Shown in pieces: positions 53,760 through 61,446 of a DNA stretch of 64,000 nt (positions are counted from its first letter, which is position 1; each line of letters starts with the position of its first letter). The notes beneath the pieces are model-generated. The model searched no databases. It worked only from the letters and a program-made list of their open reading frames with translations, and was not told the origin of the DNA. The DNA is from an uncultured Armatimonadota bacterium (GTDB lineage: Bacteria; Armatimonadota; Fimbriimonadia; Fimbriimonadales; Fimbriimonadaceae), in contig CAIVDU010000023.1 in the NCBI GenBank assembly GCA_903904815.1, forward strand, positions 1-64,000. The letters are read 5' to 3'. The position numbers and the translations under genes are program-made.

Positions 53760-54865
53760 ACTCCTGCCTCCTTCGCGTACCTTGCCAGCTGCACGAAGAG
53801 TCTTCCGTTGCTCAGCCAGACATTTAACATGCCTTCGGTGATGGTCTTTCCAGCGATTGCGGCGGCGCTCTGCGTGCGATGCAGGATCTGCTTTTGAGGA
53901 AGCTCAAACTGGACCCAGTACTGAAACACCAACCGCTTCCAGAGCCCGGTGTTCTTGAGGGGAGCGGAGCGAATCCAGGAAGCCGAGAAACAAGATGCTA
54001 ACTGAGAAGCTGACTCGGCATACGGCATCCTGGATTCAGCCCTTCGCAGGACGTCGTCAACGAACTGCGCGTCTAGATTGCCGGCTCGCTGCAGAATCCT
54101 TTCGGTGAGCATCCCAAACTGGTATCTCCAGACAATGACGGCCACTTCGTCCCAGGTCATTCCGTTCGGAGCAAGCCCAGGGGTTCGTTTTTCGGCTTGG
54201 GAAACCCACCAAGTCAGTTCAGCCCGGCGAATGGGCTTTTCCGGTTGAAGAAGATGCGCGGTAAGCGCCCGGTTTTCCCAGAGGAGCTTATGATAGGCAA
54301 GGTCAAGGAGAGTTGACTCGCTAGCTAACCATGAGTCTATTTCGCTTCGCGTTGACGTCTCCCCTCCAAGATATTCACCAACATCTTTTACGGCTATACC
54401 GTCAAGATAGACGAGTTGTGCCGCTAGCAGGCGTCGCTTTCGTTCAATGGGGGACATTTCTGGGTCGACGCAAAGCCACAACTGATCGGCGGCGTCGTAG
54501 AGGCGACGGCGATCGTCGGCAAATTGGGCAAGCGTGTCGACGGCTGTCCATTCCCCGGCCGGAATCTCCTCGTCCAGATCAACTGGCTGACTTTGCCCTA
54601 GTTTTGAGAGTCCGCACCTTCTTCCAGTTGTCGCCACATAGGAGTACCAAGCAGCGACTCCTTGCACATTAAATGATTCTCGCCGACGCCAGAGTTTCGA
54701 AATTGTTTGCGCAATCACGTCCTCGCGATCCTCGAGCTTCGGCAGCATCGGCCCAAGATATTTAGTAAGAAATCGTTCGATCCGTGGAGTCATTCTCAAA
54801 AATGCCTCCTCAGCGGCCACCTGATTCGGGCCAGCAAACCGTTCTAGATCCACGAGTTCGTTCAC
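53756..54865 (-). CDS. ECF-sigma-like protein with long C-terminal extension
   Basis: 369 residues from a GTG. Residues 15-85 look like sigma70 region 2 (AAEEAFLRMTPRIERFLTKY, KLEDREDVIAQTISKLWRRRESFNVQGVAAWYSYVATTGRR), where the last part is the -10-binding helix pattern. Residues 115-175 resemble region 4 (DDRRRLYDAADQL, AAQLVYLDGIAVKDVGEYLGG), with a possible helix-turn-helix. The C-terminal 190 residues are an added helical domain I do not recognise. Classical ECF factors are about 180-200 residues, so this is nearly double. It faces the CHAT gene across 400 bp and overlaps the putative anti-sigma gene. Confidence 0.65.
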   Translation of the reverse strand: MNELVDLERFAGPNQVAAEEAFLRMTPRIERFLTKYLGPMLPKLEDREDVIAQTISKLWRRRESFNVQGVAAWYSYVATTGRRCGLSKLGQSQPVDLDEEIPAGEWTAVDTLAQFADDRRRLYDAADQLWLCVDPEMSPIERKRRLLAAQLVYLDGIAVKDVGEYLGGETSTRSEIDSWLASESTLLDLAYHKLLWENRALTAHLLQPEKPIRRAELTWWVSQAEKRTPGLAPNGMTWDEVAVIVWRYQFGMLTERILQRAGNLDAQFVDDVLRRAESRMPYAESASQLASCFSASWIRSAPLKNTGLWKRLVFQYWVQFELPQKQILHRTQSAAAIAGKTITEGMLNVWLSNGRLFVQLARYAKEAGV

Positions 54866-55016
54866 AGGTACCAGATGATACGATGTTCCCTGTATCGCGT
54901 ACCGCGAGGAAGCGGTACGCGAGAAACTCCCGAGAAGGCAATTCTTGATCGCAATATCCAGATTGCCCGCCGCTTCTGTTCCAAGGATCGCAAGCAGTTT
55001 CGATCGATCGACTCAT
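54810..55016 (-). CDS. Possible small upstream ORF overlapping the sigma-like start
   Basis: ATG at 55014-55016 on the minus strand is preceded by AGGGAGAG about 7 nt upstream, a better ribosome site than that of the sigma-like gene itself. The 68-residue frame runs through the 11-bp dyad and ends 56 bp inside the sigma-like gene in another frame. The peptide (MSRSIETACDPWNRSGG start) has no known motif. It could be a leader peptide that couples translation to hairpin formation, or chance. Confidence 0.25.
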   Translation of the reverse strand: MSRSIETACDPWNRSGGQSGYCDQELPSREFLAYRFLAVRDTGNIVSSGTCERTRGSRTVCWPESGGR

Positions 55017-55265
55017 GTTTTCTCTCCCTTTACGCATGCTCAAGTCGAGCCTTTGAGTACCGGCTTAACAAAAGCCGAACCAATAATCTAGATAAACCAT
55101 CCGTGCTCTCTCGATCTATCGAACACCCATTCAATTCTCAATAAAATACAAAAAGTGCTTCTCGACCCGATTCAAACATTCGGTGCGACGCGGGAATTGT
55201 CTCACGGTACGAAGGCATTTGGTCGAAGCATGCCTATACAAAAGGTATTCTTCGCGTAAGCCGAT
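54866..55265. promoter_or_regulatory. Divergent control region between sigma-like and CHAT genes
   Basis: This 400-bp region separates the two divergent transcription units of the CHAT/sigma locus. It contains the perfect dyad at 54895-54922 and, from about 55080 to 55200, a relatively AT-rich stretch (AATAATCTAGATAAACC, CTCAATAAAATACAAAAAG) where promoters are likely. I do not see consensus sigma70 hexamers; an ECF-type promoter recognised by the local sigma factor is possible but unproven. Confidence 0.4.
54895..54922. repeat. Perfect 11-bp inverted repeat upstream of sigma-like gene
   Basis: TCGCGTACCGC (54895-54905), loop GAGGAA, GCGGTACGCGA (54912-54922). It lies 30-57 bp upstream of the sigma-like GTG start, so it is either an operator or a stable hairpin in the 5' leader. 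There is no T tract after it, so a plain terminator is unlikely. Confidence 0.85.
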
Positions 55266-58200
55266 ATGAGTTCTCAGGGGTCCGAACGGTTTAAATGGGA
55301 CTTCCGGTTAACTCTTTCTCCTGCCGGTGAATCTACGCATTGTAGTCTCACCGACCGCTTGTCCGGCGGGCTGGTCCTTCGCGCGGAGGGTGAGGCGTAC
55401 GACCGAGTCCTGATCGACTCGTATCGCTCCCAGATTGCCAACGAAGAAAGCCCGAGCGCCAGGGAAAGCTCGATTCGTGATTTAGGCAGACTTCTGGCAC
55501 GCGTCGCCTTGCCGGTCGCCATCGGCAAAGAACTTGGTCGGCGTTGCGTGGATGGCCCAACGCGAATCGGCCTGAGCTTCGAAGGAGCTCCGATGGCAGA
55601 GGCGCCCTGGGAGTGTCTCACCACAGGGACTAACCCGGAAGTTGCTCTCTGTCTGCACCCAAATCTCCATCTCTATCGATGGTTTGATTCGGGTCCCACC
55701 CTGGCAGAAGGCAAGGAGCTTCGAAGAACGTTGGTGGTTCTTGCCGACCCACGGTCAGTCACCTATCCCAAATTGGCCAACGGTGAGAGGGAAATGGAGA
55801 GCGTGACAAACGCACTTCAGAAGGCGGAATCCAGGGGAATCGATGTTCAAGTCCTGCGATTTGCGACTCCGTCCTCTCTCCAGCGCTGTCTTCAGGATGA
55901 CAGTCCAGACGTGATCCACTTTATTGGGCACGGCGACGTTCGGGCATCTGGAGGGGCACTGGTGCTTGAGGGTGATCGGCGAGGGCAAGAGTGCTTCCTT
56001 TACGCCGATGAGTTGCTTGACTGGGTTCAAAAGGCAGGCGTTCGATTGATCGTGCTCTCAGGCTGCTTTACCGGAGGAAGCCTCGAAACGATTGGCGGAG
56101 TATTGGTTTCCGGGGGTGTCCCGGCGGTCGTGGGCATGCAGAGTCCCGTCAGTGATGTTGCGGCTCACCTATTTTCCCGAGCCATGTACGCGGCCCTTGC
56201 AGAGGGAACGCCCTTGGAAATCGCCGTCGACCAAGGCAGGGCGGCGATCGCCGGTTCCGGACCGGATTGGTTGGCGCCAACTGCGATGGTGTCGGCTCCG
56301 GTCTGGTTTAAATATTCTGGGCCGCTGGGTGAGCCGAAACGGTTCGGGCCGAAACATAACATCCCTCTCGAAGAGCGACCGTTCATCGGACGAGAAGAAG
56401 CACGATCGGGCCTTGCCAAGCTCCTACTCACTCCGAGCACCCGGTTGATTACGGTCACTGGCATGGGCGGAATGGGAAAGACTCGGTTGGCAAAACAGGT
56501 TGCCATCGATCTGGTTGAGTCCTTTGAGGACGGAATCTGGTTAGTCGAATGCGAAGCTCTCAGTCAAGAGGAAGAGTTAATTGCCGCGGTGTCTGGCGCG
56601 ATCGGGCTGGGCGCGAGTTCGATCAGCGAAGCCGCTCTTCTTCAATCGCTGAAGGACCGTCGACTGTTGCTTTTGTTCGACTGCTTTGAACGGGTCGCAC
56701 ATTTCTCACGCCTATTTGCAAAGATACTGGAGTTAAACCAAGACATAAAGATTTTGGTTACCAGCCGCGTGCTCCTTGGAATTCACTCGGAGCGGGAGTT
56801 TACGCTCCTTCCAATGTCCCTGAAGAAACGGCGAGCTCAGATGGCAGAGAGCTTGACCCTCTTTGAAGAGGCTGCGACCTACTCAGATCCTTCTTTCAGT
56901 TTGTCGCGAAAGAACCAGAAACTCGTGGAGGCCCTTATCCAGGATCTGGAGGGCGTGCCGCTGGCCATCGTTCTTGCGGCGGGCCGGCTGCGGCATATGT
57001 CGATCCAGGAGTTGGCCGAGCGGGTGCGATCTCAGCGACTCGAGGTGTTGAAGAGAAAGCCCATCGGCCCCGATGATAGACACGCCGATCTCTTGCGAGT
57101 GGTGGGAGATTCTCTGTCGCTCCTGTTCGATAAGGATCGTCGATTAGTCAAGTCGCTTTCAGTGTTCCAGGGCGGGTTTTTCCAAGATGACGTTGTAGCC
57201 GTTCTGGGAGATAACACCGAAATTCTTGATGGGATTTCCCTCCTTAGAGACAACAGCTTGCTCATGAGTCAGGTCGTGGAGGCGAGAATGAGGTTCCGCC
57301 TCTTGGATACGATCCGGGAATACTTGGACAGGGTCCCGGACGACGGCGAGTTAACCGCGACTCGGGACCGCCACTCACAGCACTTCGCAAGTCTCGCCGC
57401 CCGGATTTGCGATCTGTTCAACTCGGGAAACTTTGGAGCCGCGCGACAACAATTGTCTCTCGAAATAGGCAACTATCGGGTCGGGGTGCTCTGGGCCATC
57501 TCCACCCACAACTCAGAACTGATTCGCAACTACGCACGTTCCTTAGCGCGGGTGTACTTTGAGACGGGGTCAACTTTCGAATTTGAGATGCTTGCCGAAG
57601 CGGCGGTGAACGTCTCCACGGACGAGGACCTGGAATTACTTCTTGAACTCTACGGGCTGCTTGGGGAGATGTATCGGAGGAACGGCCGAATTGGCCTTGC
57701 GCTCGAAATCTGGGAAAAGCGCATCGAAATCTGCGCTCGAATGCACGATATGGAAACCCAGGTCGACGCAATCCTCGACATTGCCCGTCTCGCACTCGTC
57801 AACGGGATGGATGAGGTGACCGAGCAAAAGCTGGCAGAATTTTCAAATCTCAGCGATCAGATCAAACACCTTCCGTTGCGTGCGACGGGCATTGTGCTTC
57901 AAGCCCAACTCCGAATGAAGCGGAACGAGACCGTTGCCGCTCTGGAACTGTGCGCAGAGATCGAGGCCATGATGAAGTCGGTCGCGGTCGACCGCACGGC
58001 ACTCTATGTCTGGTTAACGATGTCTCAACTGTATCGCCAAGGGGGTGCGGTCAAAGATAGCTTTAGCGCCTCCCATCGTTGTTTAGCGGACTCGTTGGCG
58101 AGCAGCCACCTGGTTTCGGTTGGGCGGGCGCTTATCGAATTGTCTCACAACCACGAGCTAGTGGGAGATCTTGAAGGAGCCGCTCGGCTCATTGCGATCG

Positions 58201-58385
58201 CCTGGGCGATTCCTGCGAGCATCTCTCCAACGCATCGGGAGGACGTCTTGGCTCGAAAGAGACAGTTCTCCTCGGGCAGCCGCAGCCAAATCATGGACGC
58301 GGCAATTGAGACGATGGGGAAGCAGGATTGGGAGGAACTGGCTTGGAGAGAAGTACCCGAAGAATTTCGTTCCAGATCATCCTAG
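55266..58385 (+). CDS. CHAT protease - NB-ARC ATPase - TPR protein (STAND sensor)
   Basis: 1039 residues with no export signal. Residues 1-145 precede the protease and include MAEAPWECL, typical of CHAT proteins. The caspase-like CHAT domain (about 150-350) has the catalytic pair: His222 in VIHFIGHGD and Cys267 in VLSGCFTGG. The NB-ARC NTPase (about 365-620) has TGMGGMGKTRLAK (P-loop, Lys405), LLLLFDCFE (Walker B), ILVTSR (sensor) and GVPLAIVLAAG (the GLPL-like motif). From about 720 to 1010 are degenerate TPR-like helical repeats (ELYGLLGEMYRRNGRIGLALEIWEK). Such STAND proteins bind a trigger with the repeats, oligomerise with ATP and activate the protease. The substrate is unknown; neighbours are candidates. 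Confidence 0.9.
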   Translation: MSSQGSERFKWDFRLTLSPAGESTHCSLTDRLSGGLVLRAEGEAYDRVLIDSYRSQIANEESPSARESSIRDLGRLLARVALPVAIGKELGRRCVDGPTRIGLSFEGAPMAEAPWECLTTGTNPEVALCLHPNLHLYRWFDSGPTLAEGKELRRTLVVLADPRSVTYPKLANGEREMESVTNALQKAESRGIDVQVLRFATPSSLQRCLQDDSPDVIHFIGHGDVRASGGALVLEGDRRGQECFLYADELLDWVQKAGVRLIVLSGCFTGGSLETIGGVLVSGGVPAVVGMQSPVSDVAAHLFSRAMYAALAEGTPLEIAVDQGRAAIAGSGPDWLAPTAMVSAPVWFKYSGPLGEPKRFGPKHNIPLEERPFIGREEARSGLAKLLLTPSTRLITVTGMGGMGKTRLAKQVAIDLVESFEDGIWLVECEALSQEEELIAAVSGAIGLGASSISEAALLQSLKDRRLLLLFDCFERVAHFSRLFAKILELNQDIKILVTSRVLLGIHSEREFTLLPMSLKKRRAQMAESLTLFEEAATYSDPSFSLSRKNQKLVEALIQDLEGVPLAIVLAAGRLRHMSIQELAERVRSQRLEVLKRKPIGPDDRHADLLRVVGDSLSLLFDKDRRLVKSLSVFQGGFFQDDVVAVLGDNTEILDGISLLRDNSLLMSQVVEARMRFRLLDTIREYLDRVPDDGELTATRDRHSQHFASLAARICDLFNSGNFGAARQQLSLEIGNYRVGVLWAISTHNSELIRNYARSLARVYFETGSTFEFEMLAEAAVNVSTDEDLELLLELYGLLGEMYRRNGRIGLALEIWEKRIEICARMHDMETQVDAILDIARLALVNGMDEVTEQKLAEFSNLSDQIKHLPLRATGIVLQAQLRMKRNETVAALELCAEIEAMMKSVAVDRTALYVWLTMSQLYRQGGAVKDSFSASHRCLADSLASSHLVSVGRALIELSHNHELVGDLEGAARLIAIAWAIPASISPTHREDVLARKRQFSSGSRSQIMDAAIETMGKQDWEELAWREVPEEFRSRSS

Positions 58386-58464
58386 GAGCCCTCCCGTTCG
58401 TTAGATCACCAGCGTACAGACGGTTTGTAGTGTATTCCGTGGTTGATTTCAAAGGATTGGAGCC

Positions 58465-58481
58465 CGACGCCTCTCGCGTCG
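58465..58481. repeat. Short hairpin between CHAT gene and the next gene
   Basis: CGACGC-CTCTC-GCGTCG, a 6-bp perfect stem, lies 39 bp before the next start codon. Significance unclear; it may lie in the leader of the 58520 gene. Confidence 0.35.
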
Positions 58482-58519
58482 AACGGACGCATCGTGCCGC
58501 CTAATTTGGCAAGGAAAGC

Positions 58520-59623
58520 ATGACAATGGCAGACATTAAGAATTGGGCTTCGATCATTCCCCTCGACTACTCCACACCAGACGAAACCAGGCTCGAATTT
58601 AGCATCGGCTTTCTCAGCACGGACTGGGAGAGCCTGTTGGACCTCATCGCTTCGCCCGAAACCTTTTTGGCAGAGCGAGAGGCACTTTGGCCTCAAACAA
58701 ATGAGCACCCCGATCGCCTGGGTCAGCGCGTGCAGTGGAAGTTGCTCACTCCAATTACCATGCGCATCACGCCTGCTCGAGGTAGTTTGCCGGCGGTCAT
58801 CAAGTCGGCCAGAAGTCTTGGGCTGTCCATTCAGGATGCTCAGAAGGAGGCAAAGGAGTCCATTTCCGCTTCGAACCCGGAATTGTCCCCATCTACGGTG
58901 GACCATCACACGACTGCTCGAATGTCCGAGATACTGTCGAAGAAGGTAAGCGATCTAGCGCCCGATGGCGCTTATCTCGCCGAATTCGCACCCTTCACGT
59001 ACATGATCCGTATTCACTACTGGCCGCCTCACCGTTGTTCGGCAGCTACGGCGGCTTCGGCGGCAGATCCAACGGGAGTTGCCCCCGCCGGACGTCACAA
59101 CGAGCCGTACACCAAAGCAACCCTTGGATTGATCGGTGATTCGGATGTGGCGGGCACCTTGCATTTCGATCTCGGCAAGGGCAACCTCATCCGAGCGAAG
59201 TTCATCATGGACCACATTGAGAACTCGGCCCGAACCTGTCAAAAGTTGAATTCTGAGTTCAAGGAGTTGTTCCTTGTCAACACGGAATTTGTTCCTGAAG
59301 GCGGAACGATTGTCGTCAGAGAATTGGGCTCTCAAACGCACAAGCCAGTAAATATCCTTCAAACCCCGGCAGAAGGAGTAGTGGGCCAGGTTGACCCTCG
59401 TGCTCCTAGCGCCAGCGTTTCGACCGATGGAACGTCCACGCCGGATGTGACCTATCCGAGCATCACAGTGGATGGCGTTTCGAGCAGCAATGACTGCTAC
59501 GTCTGCAACCTGATGGACATCACCGACACCCCGAGCACCTTCGTTGCCGGAGATCTGGACATCAAGATCTACTGCCCGCCGCCAATACCTCCCGAGGCGG
59601 TATCGAACTGCTCTAGCTGCTAA
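58520..59623 (+). CDS. Unknown protein with Cys-rich C-terminus, downstream of CHAT gene
   Basis: 367 residues starting at ATG 58520, with AAGGAAAG directly upstream. No signal peptide or membrane helix. Residues 1-250 are mixed alpha/beta and not recognised (MADIKNWASIIPLDYSTPDE). From about 270 the sequence is Ser/Thr/Pro/Gly/Val-rich and looks flexible. It ends with two CxxC motifs, DCYVCNLMD and NCSSC, plus a Cys in KIYCPPPIPPE. A flexible, exposed segment could suit proteolysis. Same strand as the CHAT gene with a 134-bp gap; it may be co-transcribed and could be its substrate, regulator or trigger. Inference only. Confidence 0.6.
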   Translation: MTMADIKNWASIIPLDYSTPDETRLEFSIGFLSTDWESLLDLIASPETFLAEREALWPQTNEHPDRLGQRVQWKLLTPITMRITPARGSLPAVIKSARSLGLSIQDAQKEAKESISASNPELSPSTVDHHTTARMSEILSKKVSDLAPDGAYLAEFAPFTYMIRIHYWPPHRCSAATAASAADPTGVAPAGRHNEPYTKATLGLIGDSDVAGTLHFDLGKGNLIRAKFIMDHIENSARTCQKLNSEFKELFLVNTEFVPEGGTIVVRELGSQTHKPVNILQTPAEGVVGQVDPRAPSASVSTDGTSTPDVTYPSITVDGVSSSNDCYVCNLMDITDTPSTFVAGDLDIKIYCPPPIPPEAVSNCSSC

Positions 59624-59648
59624 GAACGCGGTTGGGCAACCTTTGATC

Positions 59649-59678
59649 AATTCAGGCCAAGTCAGATTGGCCTGAATT
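59649..59678. terminator. Bidirectional terminator hairpin
   Basis: A perfect 12-bp stem AATTCAGGCCAA/TTGGCCTGAATT with loop GTCAGA lies between the convergent 58520 gene and ahcY. The tails are only moderately T-rich, so strength is uncertain, but the position between two stops supports the role. Confidence 0.75.
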
Positions 59679-59689
59679 GAGATTCCCGA

Positions 59690-61105
59690 TCAGTAGCGGT
59701 ACGACTCCGCCTTGTAGGGTCCTTCGACCGAAACTCCGATGTACTCGGCTTGCTCATTTCGAAGCACGCTGAGCTTGGCGTTCAGTTTCTTAAGCTGAAG
59801 CCTCGCGACCTTCTCATCCAAGATCTTTGGCAAGACGTAGACGCCTGGCGCATAGTCACCTCTCTTGGTCCAAAGCTCGATTTGTGCCATGACCTGGTTT
59901 GCGAAGCTGGAAGACATGACATACGATGGGTGACCGGTACCACAGCCGAGATTCACGAGTCTTCCTTTGGCCAAGAGAATGATTCGCTTCCCATCAGGGA
60001 AGATGATGTGGTCGACCTGGGGTTTGATTTCTTCCCACTCATAGTTGGAAAGGCTCGCGACATCGATCTCGCTGTCAAAGTGTCCGATGTTGCATACGAT
60101 CGCCTGATCTTTCATCGCAGCCATGTGAGCATGGGTGATGACGTGAACGTTGCCGGTGCACGTCACGAAGATGTCGGCTTGAGGCGCTGCTTCTTCCATG
60201 GTGACGACGCGATATCCTTCCATCGCGGCTTGGAGGGCGCAGATCGGGTCAACTTCGGTGACCCAAACTTGGGCGCTGAGCGCTCGAAGTGCCTGAGCGC
60301 TTCCCTTCCCTACATCTCCATATCCGCAGACGACTGCCACTTTGCCGGCGATCATCACGTCAGTTGCTCGCTTGATGGCGTCGACGAGACTTTCGCGGCA
60401 GCCATACAGGTTGTCGAACTTCGACTTAGTGACGCTGTCGTTGACGTTGAAAGCAGGGAATGGGAGTCGACCTTCCTTCTGGAGTTGATACAGTCGGTGG
60501 ACTCCGGTCGTGGTCTCCTCACTGACGCCGAGAATGTTCTTTCGGATCTCCGAGTAGTAGCCTGGCTTCTCAGCTAGGCGCTTCTTGATGGCGCCGTACA
60601 GCGCTCGCTCTTCCTCGTTTGTCGGATTGTCGATGACGCTTGGTTCGATTTCAGCCCGACTTCCCAGGAGGACGAGTAGGGTTGCGTCTCCACCGTCATC
60701 GAGGATCAGGTTCGGCGTTCCCCCGTCGCTCCACTCGAAAATTCGGTGAGTGAACTCCCAATACTCTTCCAAGCTCTCTCCCTTGAAGGCGAAGACTGGA
60801 GTACCACCAGCAGCGATTGCGGCGGCGGCGTGGTCTTGAGTGCTGAAGATGTTGCAACTTGCCCAGCGAACGTCGGCGCCGAGCGATCTAAGTGTCTCGA
60901 TAAGGACGGCGGTTTGGATCGTCATGTGCAGCGATCCGGCGATGCGAGCGCCTTTGAGAATCTGTTGGGGGGCGAATTCGTCTCGGATCGCAATGAGTCC
61001 GGGCATTTCGGTCTCGGCGATTCGGATCTCTTTGCGGCCCCATTCAGCAAGGGCCATATCAGCGACGAGGAAATCGGATTGGTTGGTGGTGATCACGGAG
61101 TTCAT
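59690..61105 (-). CDS. ahcY: S-adenosylhomocysteine hydrolase
   Basis: 471 residues, usual length for the bacterial enzyme. [18 protein letters not shown] at the start, [29 protein letters not shown] (catalytic Lys/Asp), [15 protein letters not shown] (NAD+ binding) and a C-terminal YKAESYRY are diagnostic. It splits SAH to adenosine and homocysteine, removing the inhibitor left by methyltransferases. Expression is under a SAH riboswitch directly upstream. Confidence 0.97.
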   Translation of the reverse strand: MNSVITTNQSDFLVADMALAEWGRKEIRIAETEMPGLIAIRDEFAPQQILKGARIAGSLHMTIQTAVLIETLRSLGADVRWASCNIFSTQDHAAAAIAAGGTPVFAFKGESLEEYWEFTHRIFEWSDGGTPNLILDDGGDATLLVLLGSRAEIEPSVIDNPTNEEERALYGAIKKRLAEKPGYYSEIRKNILGVSEETTTGVHRLYQLQKEGRLPFPAFNVNDSVTKSKFDNLYGCRESLVDAIKRATDVMIAGKVAVVCGYGDVGKGSAQALRALSAQVWVTEVDPICALQAAMEGYRVVTMEEAAPQADIFVTCTGNVHVITHAHMAAMKDQAIVCNIGHFDSEIDVASLSNYEWEEIKPQVDHIIFPDGKRIILLAKGRLVNLGCGTGHPSYVMSSSFANQVMAQIELWTKRGDYAPGVYVLPKILDEKVARLQLKKLNAKLSVLRNEQAEYIGVSVEGPYKAESYRY

Positions 61106-61135
61106 GCGTTTCTCTTATCATCGGTAAGCAAACGC

Positions 61136-61172
61136 AAAAACGCTCGCGAGCCGATGTATTTGCTCACGAGCG
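61136..61172 (-). terminator. Riboswitch-controlled terminator upstream of ahcY
   Basis: On the minus strand, CGCTCGTGAGC pairs with GCTCGCGAGCG (11 bp with one G-T) around the loop AAATACATCG, followed by TTTTT. Its 5' arm shares the CGCTC of the riboswitch pseudoknot strand, so ligand binding should prevent the terminator from forming. Confidence 0.85.
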
Positions 61173-61245
61173 CCGTTGTCCTCCGCAGAAGACTGCGGTT
61201 TGCCGAGCCTGGTCCCGATGGTTCGGGGTTGCAACGCTCCTCGAC
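61168..61245 (-). ncRNA. SAH riboswitch
   Basis: On the minus strand the conserved elements appear in order: CGAGGAGCGTTGCAACC (61235-61243 covers the first nine bases), CCAGGCTCGG closing the main helix, a variable hairpin CCGCAG-TCTT-CTGCGG, then AACGGCGCTC, whose GGCGCTC can pair with GAGCGTT in the pseudoknot. This matches the SAH riboswitch class, which senses S-adenosylhomocysteine and turns on ahcY. A terminator expression platform follows immediately. Confidence 0.92.
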
Positions 61246-61255
61246 TGATACAGAC

Positions 61256-61284
61256 ATTATTCCATACGTCGCGTCCGCATCCAA
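61256..61284 (-). promoter_or_regulatory. ahcY promoter
   Basis: On the minus strand: TTGGAT (complement at 61279-61284), 17-bp spacer, AATAAT (61256-61261). The predicted start would be at about 61249, just before the first riboswitch helix. Confidence 0.6.
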
Positions 61285-61446
61285 GGTTAGCGTGACGAGG
61301 TTACGGCTCAATCGTATCCTCCCTAGGTCTTTGCGCTGAGTGAGAAAGGAGTTCGTCGGACTGGAAGCTGATTGCCGCAAAAGCGTCGACCTCGAGACCA
61401 CGGACATCGGCAGTTCTGGTTCGGCTGGTAACCTTTGACGACTGCT

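Noticed and set aside
54875-55144. Plus-strand frame of 89 codons in the CHAT/sigma intergenic region
   Set aside because: No ribosome site, unusual composition and no motif; it lies across the divergent control region.
51148-59689. CRISPR array next to the CHAT gene
   Set aside because: I looked for regularly spaced repeats because TPR-CHAT proteases occur in type III-E CRISPR loci; none is present, nor any Cas protein.
59750-60577. Long open frame (275 codons) on the plus strand
   Set aside because: It lies antisense inside ahcY, whose protein is unmistakable; the translated sequence has no recognisable motif and is a shadow frame.
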